Positions 1 to 9,173 of a stretch of 64,000 nt of DNA are shown piece by piece. Under the pieces are notes generated by a model. It was not told the DNA's origin and did not search any database. It worked only from the letters and a program-made list of their open reading frames with translations. Each line of letters begins with the position of its first letter. Within the stretch, counting starts at the first letter, position 1. Both the position numbers and the translations under genes were made by a program. This DNA is from Coccinella septempunctata (taxonomy: Eukaryota; Arthropoda; Insecta; Coleoptera; Coccinellidae): NCBI RefSeq assembly GCF_907165205.1, contig NC_058194.1, forward strand, positions 868,824 through 932,823, given 5' to 3'.

Positions 1-1297
1 TTTCATGAGAAGTTTTATTTCTCCTTAAAATTCGCCCTAATAATCCATATTATACTATCGACGTCTAAAATACCAGTGAATGGGCTAATTTAAATTTCGC
101 GCCATGCGATTGCAGTTTCCAGTTATACCGACATTTCTCCCGGTTAGTTGGGTGGCAACCGCATGGGGGCGCTGAGGGCGGGATAAACTGTTTTTTGCAT
201 CGTAGAACGTGAGTGTCAGATCTATTCTACTCTGTAATCTGTGCTCTAACACTAAACGAACGAATGTTGGGCGAGCCCGCGAAACGATGACGCTGATATG
301 AGCTGAACGCAAGCGCAACTTGAACCTGGTTCAATACCAACATGAACGCGGCCATGATACCAACATACACGGGAGAATTACCCAAAAAAAGTTTTATTTT
401 CTACTCTTAATTTTGAATAGAAAATGTTTTAGGCTGGTAAAAGTACACAACATGCAAATTGGAGTGTCTTATTAGAAAATTTCGCTGGCACAAACAAATT
501 AAAATTTTAAGTCAAAAAACTCACTTTCAACAACGTATAAATGACGTTATTATTTGAACGTCACACCAACGTTTTAAAACATGTCGTAAAAAAAACGTCT
601 CACATCGGGCACATGACGTCACTGACCAAAAATCTACCAAATATAACGTCAAAATGACGGCTCCATGTTTGCTGGGATATATTACTAGCCGGTAGTCCTT
701 TACTAAGGAAATAAAAAGAAATAATTAGAAATGTAATTCAAATTATTTCACCAATGATCAAATTGTATGATTATTAGAATTGAATGTTCGAAATAGTAGG
801 TATTAGTTACCTAATATGTATTAACAAATCATAATTTCACCCTACAAGATTCCTATTTTGAAAAAAACCATTTGTTCATCTTTGAGATTCAAAATGAATC
901 ATCTATGAATATTGAAATATTATCACTTCATAGCAAAGTAATAAAATAAATACACCATAAAAGTATGCAAATATCATTACCATTGAAGAAGAATGGCAAT
1001 GCTGCACGAGTTTGCGTCGTTCTGCAAACCAGAACATAAAAATAGCTTTTATGTTCTAAAGTTCATATAATATGATATGTACTCTTATTGGTGTCACTTG
1101 ATCACCTGATTGTTGTGAAGTTTTGAGAAAAAAGTGAAAAATCTTGAATATCATCATATAACTGATATAACCTTATTCCTTTCGTATGCATGTGAATGGT
1201 ATATGAATATGACTAATATTTCTTTGATCCAAAGAATTACTCAGCTTGGCCAAATGAAAAGGCATATTGAATCAAACAACAAATAAACTCTGCCTGA
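1..1297. other. Non-coding stretch with a cluster of TGACGT/ACGTCA motifs
   Basis: I see no gene here. The segment about 100-330 is GC-richer than its surroundings but contains no open frame with recognisable homology. From about 541 to 660 the half-site TGACGT or its complement ACGTCA recurs (near 541, 556, 613, 645 and 651), including one full TGACGTCA palindrome near 613, and the stretch ends in a TTTGCTGGGATATA motif. It may be a degraded MITE or LTR fragment. No function is assigned. Confidence 0.4.
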
Positions 1298-1744
1298 TCA
1301 TTTATGCGTACCACTTACAAAGTAATAATTTATTTGGAAACATATATATACAAACAAGTTCAAGGATTTTAAGTTCAAAATGAAACGTTTTCCTCCATTC
1401 GTTTTATTAGCAAGAAAGAAAGACGATCTGAATTCTCCTTGCAAAGGAAAACATTTCCGAATGGCATTCAACTTCAGTAACCTACTAATTTCCTCCTGAA
1501 TAATTTGTTCTTCAGATTTTGAAAATATTTTCTGACTAGGGATATTCAACTGTAAAGGTTGACTGTTGAAAGGAATTTTATAACCTTCAATCCAGCTAAG
1601 CACAACAGGGTTTGAAGTTATTTTCTGCCATTCCTTAATGAATAAATTCAAGCGACCAGCTAGTACCTCACTTACCTTAGCTAACGACGGTTCTTCCAGT
1701 AGTCGTTCTGGTGCTTTCTCGGTTCCTGTTTCTGGTTCTCCCAA
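1298..1744 (-). pseudogene. DIRS reverse transcriptase, N-terminal fragment
   Basis: The 148-residue frame opens inside the 3' end of the Gag ORF. About residues 28-130 match the characteristic lead-in of DIRS RT: AGRL near the start, a W-x-K-x-T-S-N-P-V-V-L segment, IEGYKIPF, then EISRLLKLNAI, SFFLANKTNGGKRFILNLK and SLNLFV. These are RT motif 1 to early motif 2. After about residue 130 the protein runs into unrelated sequence and stops. The catalytic YxDD region is not present in the window, so this is a truncated pseudogene. Confidence 0.78.
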
Positions 1745-2919
1745 CGTTGAGATCTGGAAGATTGCCCTTTTTTCTGCCTCGTCTCTTCCAGAAGCCGGAC
1801 TGGGCGCCTGTAGTTTAAAGTGTTCTTGGTTGGATTGGGTTTGTATGTAGTTGACTCCCCCCCTTTGTTTTGACTACGTCGAGATTCGACAGAATTTTGC
1901 AGTCTCAAATCTCTACTGATAGTCTCAAGGTTTTTAGCAGTCTTGATAGTCTCGGATAAATCTGCCCCGAAGAGATATTCTCCTGGGGTCGATTTGACTA
2001 CCAGATCTCTTATGGTTTTGTTTACAAGGGGAGCTATTAAATTTCTTCGTGTCACAGACACTCTATGAAAAACATTCGCTAGAATGCGACTAGAATCACT
2101 CAAATAGGTTAGTAGAGTTGTCTTGTACTCTTCAGGAATATTTTCCCTGTTTGCCAAGATAAGGTTCATTCCTTTGCCCAAGGCACATAGACCTTTGCCA
2201 ACCTGGTGTTGGATCTCTGTATAAGATCCATCTCGAGCAACATTTGTCTTCGAAAGGATGGCTGCGATTTCATTGTTTAATTTTGGAGGTGCTAATAATG
2301 TGAGGTTATTAGGCATTTCATATCTCTGCAGGAGGTTTTCGATTTCCTCCTTCTTGAAACCTTTTACTAAAATATTTTCCCAAACGGGGGCTATCGCGCC
2401 ATGTAATCCAAATTGGGTTTCCAAATTTTTATTACGATCGCTATTTCCGAGAATATGTAAAATATTCTCTGACAGCTCTTCCTCTAGTGTATCCTCATCC
2501 GTATTCAAATCTAATACGTCGTCTGTAGGTTCTGTAACACTGTATGCATCTACGGAACCTACTTCAATAGGGGGTGTAGTTGCGAAATTGTCCGTAGAAT
2601 CTACACGAAATCTACGTGACACTCTGGAGGGAGACTTACTGTGTCGTCTTTGCTCCAAATGTTCGTCTTTTTCCACCCGTCGAAGTTTCTCTGCACGAGA
2701 AAGCGATCGGTCAGTGGAACCGTTCTCTGCACGAGAACGAATACCTTTCTCTGCACGAGAAAGAGAGCGGGATCTATGTTTGCGTTTGCCATCTTTGTCT
2801 CTACGGCGATCGTCTAATCTCTTTTCCAATTGTTTAATACGTTTCAGCAAACGCTTCGAACTAGATCTTTCCGACGAGCTGTCTGAACTAGAGTCCCGTT
2901 TATGCTTGGATTTTCCCAT
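1681..2919 (-). CDS. DIRS retrotransposon Gag-like protein (ORF1)
   Basis: The 412-residue open frame starts at ATG 2919, just inside the element. Residues 1-110 are extremely Ser/Arg/Lys-rich, with RS dipeptides and a repeated LSRAEK-type heptad, resembling SR-protein tails. Residues 130-160 are acidic. About 170-340 form the conserved helical body found in arthropod DIRS Gag proteins, and the C-terminus is again basic (RRSQNKGG, SSRSQRW). The protein presumably packages element RNA. Its last 64 bases overlap the start of the RT frame in another reading frame, a common DIRS arrangement. The frame is intact although the element downstream is lost. Confidence 0.75.
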   Translation of the reverse strand: MGKSKHKRDSSSDSSSERSSSKRLLKRIKQLEKRLDDRRRDKDGKRKHRSRSLSRAEKGIRSRAENGSTDRSLSRAEKLRRVEKDEHLEQRRHSKSPSRVSRRFRVDSTDNFATTPPIEVGSVDAYSVTEPTDDVLDLNTDEDTLEEELSENILHILGNSDRNKNLETQFGLHGAIAPVWENILVKGFKKEEIENLLQRYEMPNNLTLLAPPKLNNEIAAILSKTNVARDGSYTEIQHQVGKGLCALGKGMNLILANRENIPEEYKTTLLTYLSDSSRILANVFHRVSVTRRNLIAPLVNKTIRDLVVKSTPGEYLFGADLSETIKTAKNLETISRDLRLQNSVESRRSQNKGGESTTYKPNPTKNTLNYRRPVRLLEETRQKKGQSSRSQRWENQKQEPRKHQNDYWKNRR

Positions 2920-3068
2920 GCTGTAAGAGAACCCTGAAATATCTAGTTATATTTTAGATGATTTCCACTTACGTGTCTTCTCCGAATCGAATTATTATAT
3001 ACGTCGTATTCCGTTAGTTGAATCGACAACCTCGTACGCCGAGCACAAGAAACACAATAGGCCTGTTT

Positions 3069-3915
3069 TGGTTCGCTTTCAGGATGGTTCCAGAACGGTT
3101 CAAAACAGTCGCACATTTATTTATTCAGCGTAAACTCGCGCGTAGCATGCGTGTAGCTTCCCATAGCATTGCTGCCCCACTACTTTGAACCGATTCGGAA
3201 CCGCCTAAAGCAAAGAGTAACCAACAAGAGGTTTCACTCTGTCAATTTACAAGGCGAAATATGACTCATGGAATTTTAACCTTGGAGTGGGGACACGATA
3301 CGCGCCAGGAATACTGCGAACAGAATCATCCGCAGTCAAATGGAGAATCTGGGCGTCCAATCAAGTTGCGAGTTGCGACCCGAACGAATATCGGCAGATA
3401 TCGGCTTTCGTTTTCGTATCCTGTCGGAAACGAATCAATTTCCGTTTATGAAAATAATGCGACTTCTTTCAAAATAGTTCGAATATCGAATTATAAGTAT
3501 TCCCAATAAATAAATTGAAATAGTATTTTTAGGGGAAATGAAGAATGTACTTCTCTTTCAAGAGATAAGTTTTATTTATCTATCCATATGGAATAAGTTC
3601 CATCTACATGTAAAATTTTCATTATTGAAAGGTTCGTTAATTAATTAATTGAACTTTGGTAAAACCTATAAAATTGAAGTTTATCAAAAGCTTGTCTTAT
3701 TCGTTTGTTCGTTCATAAAAGGAATGGCGATGATTTCGGATATACCGCCAAATTCAAAATTCTAAAAGAGAGAGAGCAAAGTTTATACTTGTCTCTTTCT
3801 GGTTGACCCCCACCAATATCTAGAAAAACCTCAAGGTCATTGAAATCCAACCGGCCAAAATGACAGAGTGCATCCTCTTGTTGGTTACTCTTTGCCTAAA
3901 GTGCGAACCAAAACA
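3069..3915. repeat. Outer inverted repeat (older MITE) split by the inner MITE
   Basis: GTTTTGGTTCGC at 3069 is matched in inverted form by GCGAACCAAAAC ending near 3915. The similarity extends inward for about 35 bp (TTTCAGG/TTTAGG, GGTTCC and CGGTTC blocks). If the 684-bp inner element and one TSD copy are removed, the arms face each other across roughly 100 bp, as in a small hairpin MITE. I did not find a clear TSD. Confidence 0.5.
3211..3894. mobile_element. Non-autonomous TIR element (MITE), 684 bp
   Basis: The left end CAAAGAGTAACCAACAAGAG is found inverted at the right end, and similarity continues for about 35 bp through CACTCTGTCA. Both sides carry the direct repeat CCTAAAG (3204-3210 and 3895-3901), a 7-bp target-site duplication. 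No transposase is encoded; the 82-codon frame at 3261-3509 has no recognisable motif. A CA-start TIR with a 7-8 bp TSD fits the hAT or P superfamilies; assignment between them is inference. Confidence 0.8.
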
Positions 3916-4130
3916 AAGTTTATGAGGAGTCGGGCATGGATACAGCGGGGATATGGAGCAGCGGAGTGGGGATTTGAATCTTTAAACCTTGTGCGCGCGT
4001 ACATGACAACACGTACTACATGGTATTCTAGGTGATATTGAGGACTGGACGCCTCATATAATTACGATCGAACTTCAGGAAAGTTCATTTGATCTAGTAA
4101 TAAAACGATGTAAGAACTTAGTACATATAT

Positions 4131-4886
4131 TTATTTTATTATTTTTTTATATTTTCGTTTTCTAGAAATAGCAACATCATGTAAATCATGATTCAACTGC
4201 CTCATTCTAAAAAACATTCGAGAACGAAAAAACAGCAATTTGGTCTTTTCTTCACACGACACATGAGAACTCATTGCCACTAATTTCTTCAAATAATTCT
4301 TGGAGATGAATGAACTGTCTTTATTGACAGATCTGAATATTTTCTCAAGTTCTTCCAACTGGATCATAAATTCTGGAGATGCTTTCGATAAGCCTCCTTC
4401 ACTCAAATGTGAAACCCAAGTATAGCTCGATGTAGAAGTTGTAGAGGTAGAGGTATCAAGATGATTCATTTTATGGCAAATATACCCAGCCAGGTTTTCC
4501 AATCCGTCATACTGAACATCACTCAGTTCTATATCAACTGAGTTAAGTGCTATTGAGTCAGTAGACTCCTCGGGTTCTTTGTTTTCGTCAACTGAGGAAA
4601 AATATTGTCCACATAAATTAACTTCCTCAATAGGTAAATCAGGAGTGTCATCCTCCTCAATGTTTCCAAAACTTGAAAGGGAGCCCTCATTTCTACCGAG
4701 AATGTAGGACCTCAACCTGTATTTAATCTCAGGGGCATCTCGATGATCGTGAAGCCCTACCTTAGCCCGTATAACTCCAAAAAAGTTTTCCAAAACGTCT
4801 TGGTTTAGCCTGTATGTAAGAAGGTATTTTGTGGAAAATCTTGCCTTCAGATGCTCAAATAACAATCTCAAAGAGTTATTTGTCAT
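4131..4886 (-). pseudogene. P-element transposase C-terminal exon (open frame)
   Basis: This 251-codon frame is the best preserved part of the P-type transposase. Residues 25-75 contain the family signature TYRLNQDVLENFFGVIR, followed by a DHRDAPEIKYRLRSYILG stretch. The middle is acidic and Ser/Asp-rich, and the tail is basic (RKRKYKKIIK). The probable exon begins slightly upstream at 4894, directly after a TTTCAG acceptor, so the first ATG at 4886 is internal to the original protein. Alone it lacks the catalytic core and cannot act as a transposase. Confidence 0.78.
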
Positions 4887-5735
4887 AATTACACCTGAAA
4901 CAAAGAAAACTTGAAAATTTTTATGGCAATTTCAGCAATATTTCAAAGAAAGTGTATTGGAAATACGTACCTAATGTGAATTGTGAGCATGTATTGAGAA
5001 TCAGAAATCCATAAATCTATTCGAGTCTGTTCTTCAAATATTCTTCCTGAGTAGATGAAGTGAAAATTTCCTTTCCGTCAACTGAATATATTGGATATTT
5101 GACCAATAAACAGTGTTTTATCAAAATCATATTGAATTATACCCCCCTTACGAATTCAATTTGTCAAACGGAAATTATCTTGCAGAAGAATAGTAAATAC
5201 TCCTTCGAATCCTTATTCGATAGTGTTGAAATATTGAGAGATTTGTTTTTACAACGAAAATTGAACTGTTAATCACAAATATTGCTAAACAGCTGACAAA
5301 CTGGGCCAGTTCATATTATTTTGAACTCGTTGATCGATATTCGATATCAACGCAAAATAAAATAAAACGAAAGAGTATCATTGGACTTCCTTTGGCAGAA
5401 CAAGGATAGAACAAAGCAAATGACATGGTGGCGCCGCCACGAAACTGATCCCATATCCCCGATTTTCTGAAATGTTGATGCGTGCAAAAAGTGACAAGTG
5501 CACACACCAGTATTTTAGACATCTTAGTTGTATCTCTACTGTCACTTTTAGGAACTCGTACATTCAATATATCGAACCAATCATTCACCTTAAAAGACAT
5601 ATGAATAGCTAACTATTATTGAAGATGGAATTGAACAAACAATAACATACCAATTTGAAGAAATCTGCACATTCTACCCAGTTTGGTTGTTTCAATGACC
5701 CTATTGTTCCACATCGAGAAATGGCCAATGATATA

Positions 5736-6636
5736 CAGGGTGGTCCACGGGAACCTGACGGTTTTTGAATGAGTAGTACACATTTGTTTTTCAGCATATA
5801 ACATTTATTTTTTCATGTACTTACAGCCAGTACTATGCCATTTAAGAAATCAAACCTTAAAAATAACATCTGTCAAGTGGTGACCATCTTGCTCGAAACA
5901 TGTTGCAAGTCTGTTCAAAAACCCTTGGTGAACGCGCTCCAATAAGAAATCATTGCGTTGTGGAGGTCCCATTTGAACCTTTGGAATGTGCCATTTAGTG
6001 TACATCATGACTGCGTGGGGTGTGAGGCATCGCATGTTCGCGTTTGAAGCTTTTATCAAAAATGGTGAATCAGTGGTGGCTACGCAGAGACTGTTTCGGC
6101 GTGAATTTAATATTGGCCGTCATGGAGCTGTCCCAAGTCGTAACACGATTCTGAAGTGGGTCAACGATCTTCGAACAACTGGAAATGTGATGAAAAAGAA
6201 GCCACCAGGACCTACTCGCACGGCACGGACCCCCGAAAGTGTGGAGAGGGTGAGGCACGCGTTGCGAACAAGTCCATGCCGCTCAGTGCGAAAACAAGCG
6301 CAAGCATTAAGACTAAGTCGTTCCACAGTTCGCCGTATTGTCAAACATGACCTCAGATTCCACCCATACAAATTGGCAATTGTCCAGCAGCTGAAACCAA
6401 CTGACTTTCCACAACGCAATGATTTCTTATTGGAGCGCGTTCACCAAGGGTTTTTGAACAGACTTGCAACATGTTTCGAGCAAGATGGTCACCACTTGAC
6501 AGATGTTATTTTTAAGGTTTGATTTCTTAAATGGCATAGTACTGGCTGTAAGTACATGAAAAAATAAATGTTATATGCTGAAAAACAAATGTGTACTACT
6601 CATTTAAAAACCGTCAGGTTCCCGTGGACCACCCTG
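5736..6636 (+). mobile_element. Mariner-type fold-back element with 228-bp TIRs, TA target site
   Basis: The element starts CAGGGTGGTCC and ends GGACCACCCTG, flanked by TA at 5734-5735 and 6637-6638. Positions 5736-5963 are an almost perfect inverted copy of 6409-6636, with no net indel over 228 bp. Removing the element and one TA restores the host P-transposase frame across the joint (LFSHT to ISLAISRCG), which confirms the boundaries. The right arm contains the 3' coding end of the transposase, so the left arm is an inverted duplicate of that 3' end. The central part of the transposase is deleted. It is therefore non-autonomous. Confidence 0.92.
6007..6522 (+). pseudogene. Mariner/Tc1-type transposase, internally deleted
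   Basis: The likely start is ATG 6007 (MTAWGVRHRMFAFEAF); the more upstream in-frame ATG at 5986 lies between the arm and the gene. Residues 1-60 form the first helix-turn-helix seen in insect IS630/Tc1-mariner transposases (NGESVVATQRLFRREF, then ILKWVNDLRTTGNV). Residues about 75-130 form the second HTH (SVRKQAQALRLSRSTVRRIV). The sequence then jumps from KPTDF directly to the C-terminal NRLATCFEQDGHH tail. All of the DDE/D catalytic domain is missing, so the product could at most bind DNA. Confidence 0.8.
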
Positions 6637-7069
6637 TAGTATGTGAAAATAACTTTGTGGCATGTTTTACTTTTTGACGGGCAGCTCCTTGTATATTTAA
6701 GGACTCTTTTGAAATTTTGTGTGTTATTCTCAAGTCAGAAGTGCTTGTGACTTCCAAGAGTTCTTCAATTGTGGTTTTATTTATTTCTTTCTCATTTACT
6801 ATAAACCCGCATGGTCAACAAAGTGATTCCTTATCAACTTCATTAGATGGGGAACATCAGCAAATACAAAAACTGGTTCACCATTACAAGGATTTGTGAA
6901 GCTAGTGTTATTATGGTTCACATTCAGTTCACTATGAAGAGATCTATTTCCACCTCCCAGATCACTCACCATAGCCACAACTTGAAAACCTGCAAGAAAT
7001 TATTTTCAATAAATTGTTTCATAAAAAATTGAAATACCGAAAAAAGCATATTCACTTTCTAGAAGTAAT

Positions 7070-7495
7070 TAATTACCTGAGGATTCCACAAAGGTGATTA
7101 TCTCAAATAATTTCTCCTTGCTTGAAAAGTGTCAATGTACACAATTTCGAAGGGTTTACATGGCGTGGGTGTAAGCATTAATTTTTGATTTGGAGGGTCT
7201 CTATCATATTTATTAATTTGACATAATTCGCAATTATTAATTTACTCCGTTACATCATTTTGGATACCAGGCCAATAATATAATATGTTCTCTTTACTCT
7301 AGAAATAGTTTCAGAAATTCCTCTGTGGTTTGTTTTTCCCTCATGCATATATTTAACAATTCTAACCTGCTCGTCTTTTTCTTCCACGTCTTCTAAGATT
7401 TCATTGCACTTCAATAATTTGAAAGCGGATTGTTTAAATGTTTTTCTGAGAATTTCGCATATTTCTTTATAATAATTATCTTTTCTGAAATACAA
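7070..7495 (-). pseudogene. Gypsy integrase, N-terminal zinc-binding domain and start of core
   Basis: The frame from 7495 gives HEGKTNHRGISETISRVKRTYY, the His-His half of the retroviral HHCC integrase zinc finger. The following bases, in a shifted frame, supply the Cys pair (NCELCQ) and the entry to the catalytic core (FEIVHIDTF, the first Asp). A frameshift and stop follow and similarity ends near 7070. The second Asp and Glu of the DDE triad are absent. The upstream frame joins to the post-macrodomain linker once the pogo insertion and one TA are removed. Confidence 0.75.
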
Positions 7496-7541
7496 AGCGT
7501 AAAGAATATTAGGTCTTAAGTATGTTTTGAAAAAGTCAATA

Positions 7542-8172
7542 CAGTAAAATCCGGTTATAACGACATTGAGGGGACCGTGAATATTAAGTCGTTATATCCG
7601 ATGGTCGTTATATCCAAAAAATTTTATAAAGAACTCAGAAATAGGATTATCTATGTATTTTATTTTGAGATCGTAATAACTGCATACATAACGAATACAT
7701 ATGCGAGTACATGGATAAGATCATCAAATTCATACTGTAAATAAGTACATGTTACAATATCGATCTTATTCATGTACATATACAATTAAACAGTAGTAGG
7801 CTTTAAAAAATGAGTAATTTTACTTTGTTTTTTAAATCTAAAATTTTCATAATGGACACGTTCAAGTCTTTGGTCAATCATAGAAATACTGTTCAATAAT
7901 TTCTGGTCATTTAGTCCTTCATAAGTAACAAATTTTTTCAAAATCGATACTGCGTGTAGAGCCTCGGCACATGATGACGTCGTTATAAACGGAATAAATG
8001 GAACAAGCTTAGAAAATTTTTGTCGCAATAAGCGACTTCGTCGTTATAGTCGAAGTCGTTACGTCCGAATGGTTTTATGTTAAATTACTTAGAATTTCAA
8101 ACAATTGTCGATAATTTCGTCGTTATATACGGATTTTCGTTATAACCGGTGTCGTAATAAACGGCTTTCACT
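7542..8172 (-). mobile_element. Pogo/Tigger-type non-autonomous element, TA target site
   Basis: The ends CAGTAAAATCCGGTTATAACG and the inverse of CGGCTTTCACTG form imperfect TIRs of about 24 bp. TA flanks both sides (7540-7541 and 8173-8174). Excising it with one TA reconnects the gypsy Pol frame (KREI to IDFFKTYL), supporting the boundaries. Both subterminal regions contain repeated CGTTATA motifs. It retains only the C-terminal part of a pogo-like transposase (7786-8028). Confidence 0.88.
7786..8028 (-). pseudogene. Pogo/Tigger transposase C-terminal fragment with PIP-box-like tail
   Basis: The 80-codon frame resembles the last helical part of Tigger-type transposases (SCAEALHAVSILKKFV, then a leucine-rich helix). 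It ends with KKQSKITHFLKP. The QxxIxxFL pattern matches a PCNA-interacting motif; a PCNA-binding C-terminus has been described for Drosophila pogo. The DDE domain and the N-terminal CENP-B-like DNA-binding domain are missing. Binding is inferred from motif form only. Confidence 0.65.
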
Positions 8173-8933
8173 GTAATTTCCCTTTTCAAATCGTTAGTAG
8201 ATATTTGAACAAAAATTCTTTGTTTGCCCGAAAAAAAATTTTTTATTCTAACCTCCGCCGGGGAATGAAAAACAAATTCAAAAACTATTTGATTGTCAAA
8301 AATATTTAAAATTTCCTCAGAAATGGGGACTTCTTGAATTGGATTTTCGTGATTGGAATGTGTAGTATTACCATGCGATTCGTACTGATTTTCAATATTC
8401 TTGGAATTGATTAAATCGTCTTGAGATAAGTAATAAATGTTAATATTTATGGTGGAATTTGCAAAAATATAGTTGATCATACTGAATATTTTTCTCCATT
8501 CTAGTCCATCCAAACCACACGAAATTTTTGGTAATGCTAAGGATTCAACATTGTCTTTTTGACACAATTCTTGGAGATTGGAAAGTGATTCGAATACTGT
8601 TTCATATCGTGGTTTATGATAATAAAATTCCTTAGTTATTAAGCAATAAATTTTTCTTTTGTTGTGTGAAATTTTAGCCACTTCTCCAGTTCCTTTATTC
8701 TGAGATTTGAGTTCTTGAACTTTGCCGAATTTTTCTTTGAAATCAAGTGCAATACCCTTATTCATATAAAAATCTTCAGATACACAATGAGCAAGGGAGT
8801 AGGATTCCGGAGCATCAAATAAATTGCCAATTTTTTCGGTCAGTTGAACAATAATATATTTCATTTGCATTAAAAAGCTTCTCAAATTTCTCGAATGATA
8901 TCTCCTCAACGTCTGCTTCTTCCAAATTAACAA
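8097..8933 (-). CDS. Macrodomain (OARD1/TARG1-like) segment of gypsy Pol
   Basis: About 8875-8410 encodes a complete macrodomain of the OARD1/TARG1 type. Visible blocks are GNLFDAPESYSLAHCVSEDF, MNKGIALDFKEKFGKVQEL, IYCLITKEFYYHKPRYET and the LPKISCGLDGLEW block. The ITK lysine and GLD aspartate correspond in position to the lysine/aspartate pair used by human TARG1 to remove ADP-ribose from acidic residues. The segment follows the RNase H region and a Glu/Asn-rich linker, with one frameshift near 8840 between them. It leads through another linker into the integrase zinc finger, in frame once the pogo insert is removed. The last 25 residues of the frame are pogo sequence. It probably binds or hydrolyses ADP-ribose conjugates; the benefit to the element is unknown. 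Confidence 0.85.
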   Translation of the reverse strand: MLIWKKQTLRRYHSRNLRSFLMQMKYIIVQLTEKIGNLFDAPESYSLAHCVSEDFYMNKGIALDFKEKFGKVQELKSQNKGTGEVAKISHNKRKIYCLITKEFYYHKPRYETVFESLSNLQELCQKDNVESLALPKISCGLDGLEWRKIFSMINYIFANSTININIYYLSQDDLINSKNIENQYESHGNTTHSNHENPIQEVPISEEILNIFDNQIVFEFVFHSPAEVRIKNFFSGKQRIFVQISTNDLKREITVKAVYYDTGYNENPYITTKLSTIV

Positions 8934-9147
8934 TCATCGACTCGTTATCGTTATTCGTATTTTTCTCGGAAAATTCTTCATTAAATTTCTCCATATAATC
9001 AAGAAAATCTTTGTTGTGAATCTCGACTCTCGATAGAGCATCTGCATTTGTGTTAGAACTACCTTTTTTGTAAACAATTTCGAAATCAAATTCCTCTAGT
9101 TTTAATCTCCATCTTAAAAGCTTACTATTAGGCTCCTTAAGTGACAT
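8815..9147 (-). pseudogene. Gypsy RNase H C-terminal part and acidic linker
   Basis: Residues 1-42 match the C-terminal end of the Ty3/gypsy RNase H region (LLRWRLKLEEFDFEIVYKKG, then NTNADALSR). A Glu/Asn-rich linker of about 55 residues follows. The upstream RNase H sequence at 9174-9400 is in a different frame, so the domain is broken by a frameshift there. The frame then overlaps the macrodomain frame and stops at 8815; the switch lies where it reads FNANEIYY. Confidence 0.75.
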
Positions 9148-9173
9148 AAGCCATTGTAATGGTTTATGATCTG

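Larger units (their letters stand above)
1298..2940 (-). mobile_element. DIRS-type tyrosine-recombinase retrotransposon, 5' part only
   Basis: Two overlapping minus-strand frames (a basic Gag-like ORF, then the start of a DIRS reverse transcriptase) identify a DIRS-order element. Only the Gag and the N-terminal edge of RT remain. The RT motifs, RNase H, methyltransferase-like and tyrosine recombinase parts expected downstream (toward coordinate 1) are absent, and the RT frame loses similarity near 1345. I could not identify the inverted terminal repeats typical of DIRS elements. The copy is therefore a truncated, non-functional remnant. Confidence 0.8.
4131..6989 (-). pseudogene. P-element (THAP9-like) transposase pseudogene with introns
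   Basis: P-family transposase pieces lie in order on the minus strand. 6989-6639 encodes the VSDLGGGN, FADVPHLMKLIRNHF and RQKVKHATKLFSHT blocks of the RNase H/GTP-binding core. 5735-5651 continues with AISRCG and ADFFKL. 5588 downwards gives VNDWFDILNVRVPKSDSR. 4894-4131 gives the C-terminal block with RLNQDVLENFFGVIR. Splice signals are visible: acceptor TTGCAG at 6990, a 62-nt intron at 5589-5650 (GTATGT...TTTTAAG) joining KL to VNDWFD in frame, and acceptor TTTCAG at 4895. A one-base frameshift lies near 6812 and a mariner element splits the gene after LFSHT. The N-terminal THAP DNA-binding part is missing. No P-type terminal repeats were recognised. Confidence 0.82.

Noticed and set aside
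2258..2926. 222-codon plus-strand frame opposite DIRS Gag
   Set aside because: It is the antisense shadow of the Ser/Arg-rich Gag repeat; no motif of its own.
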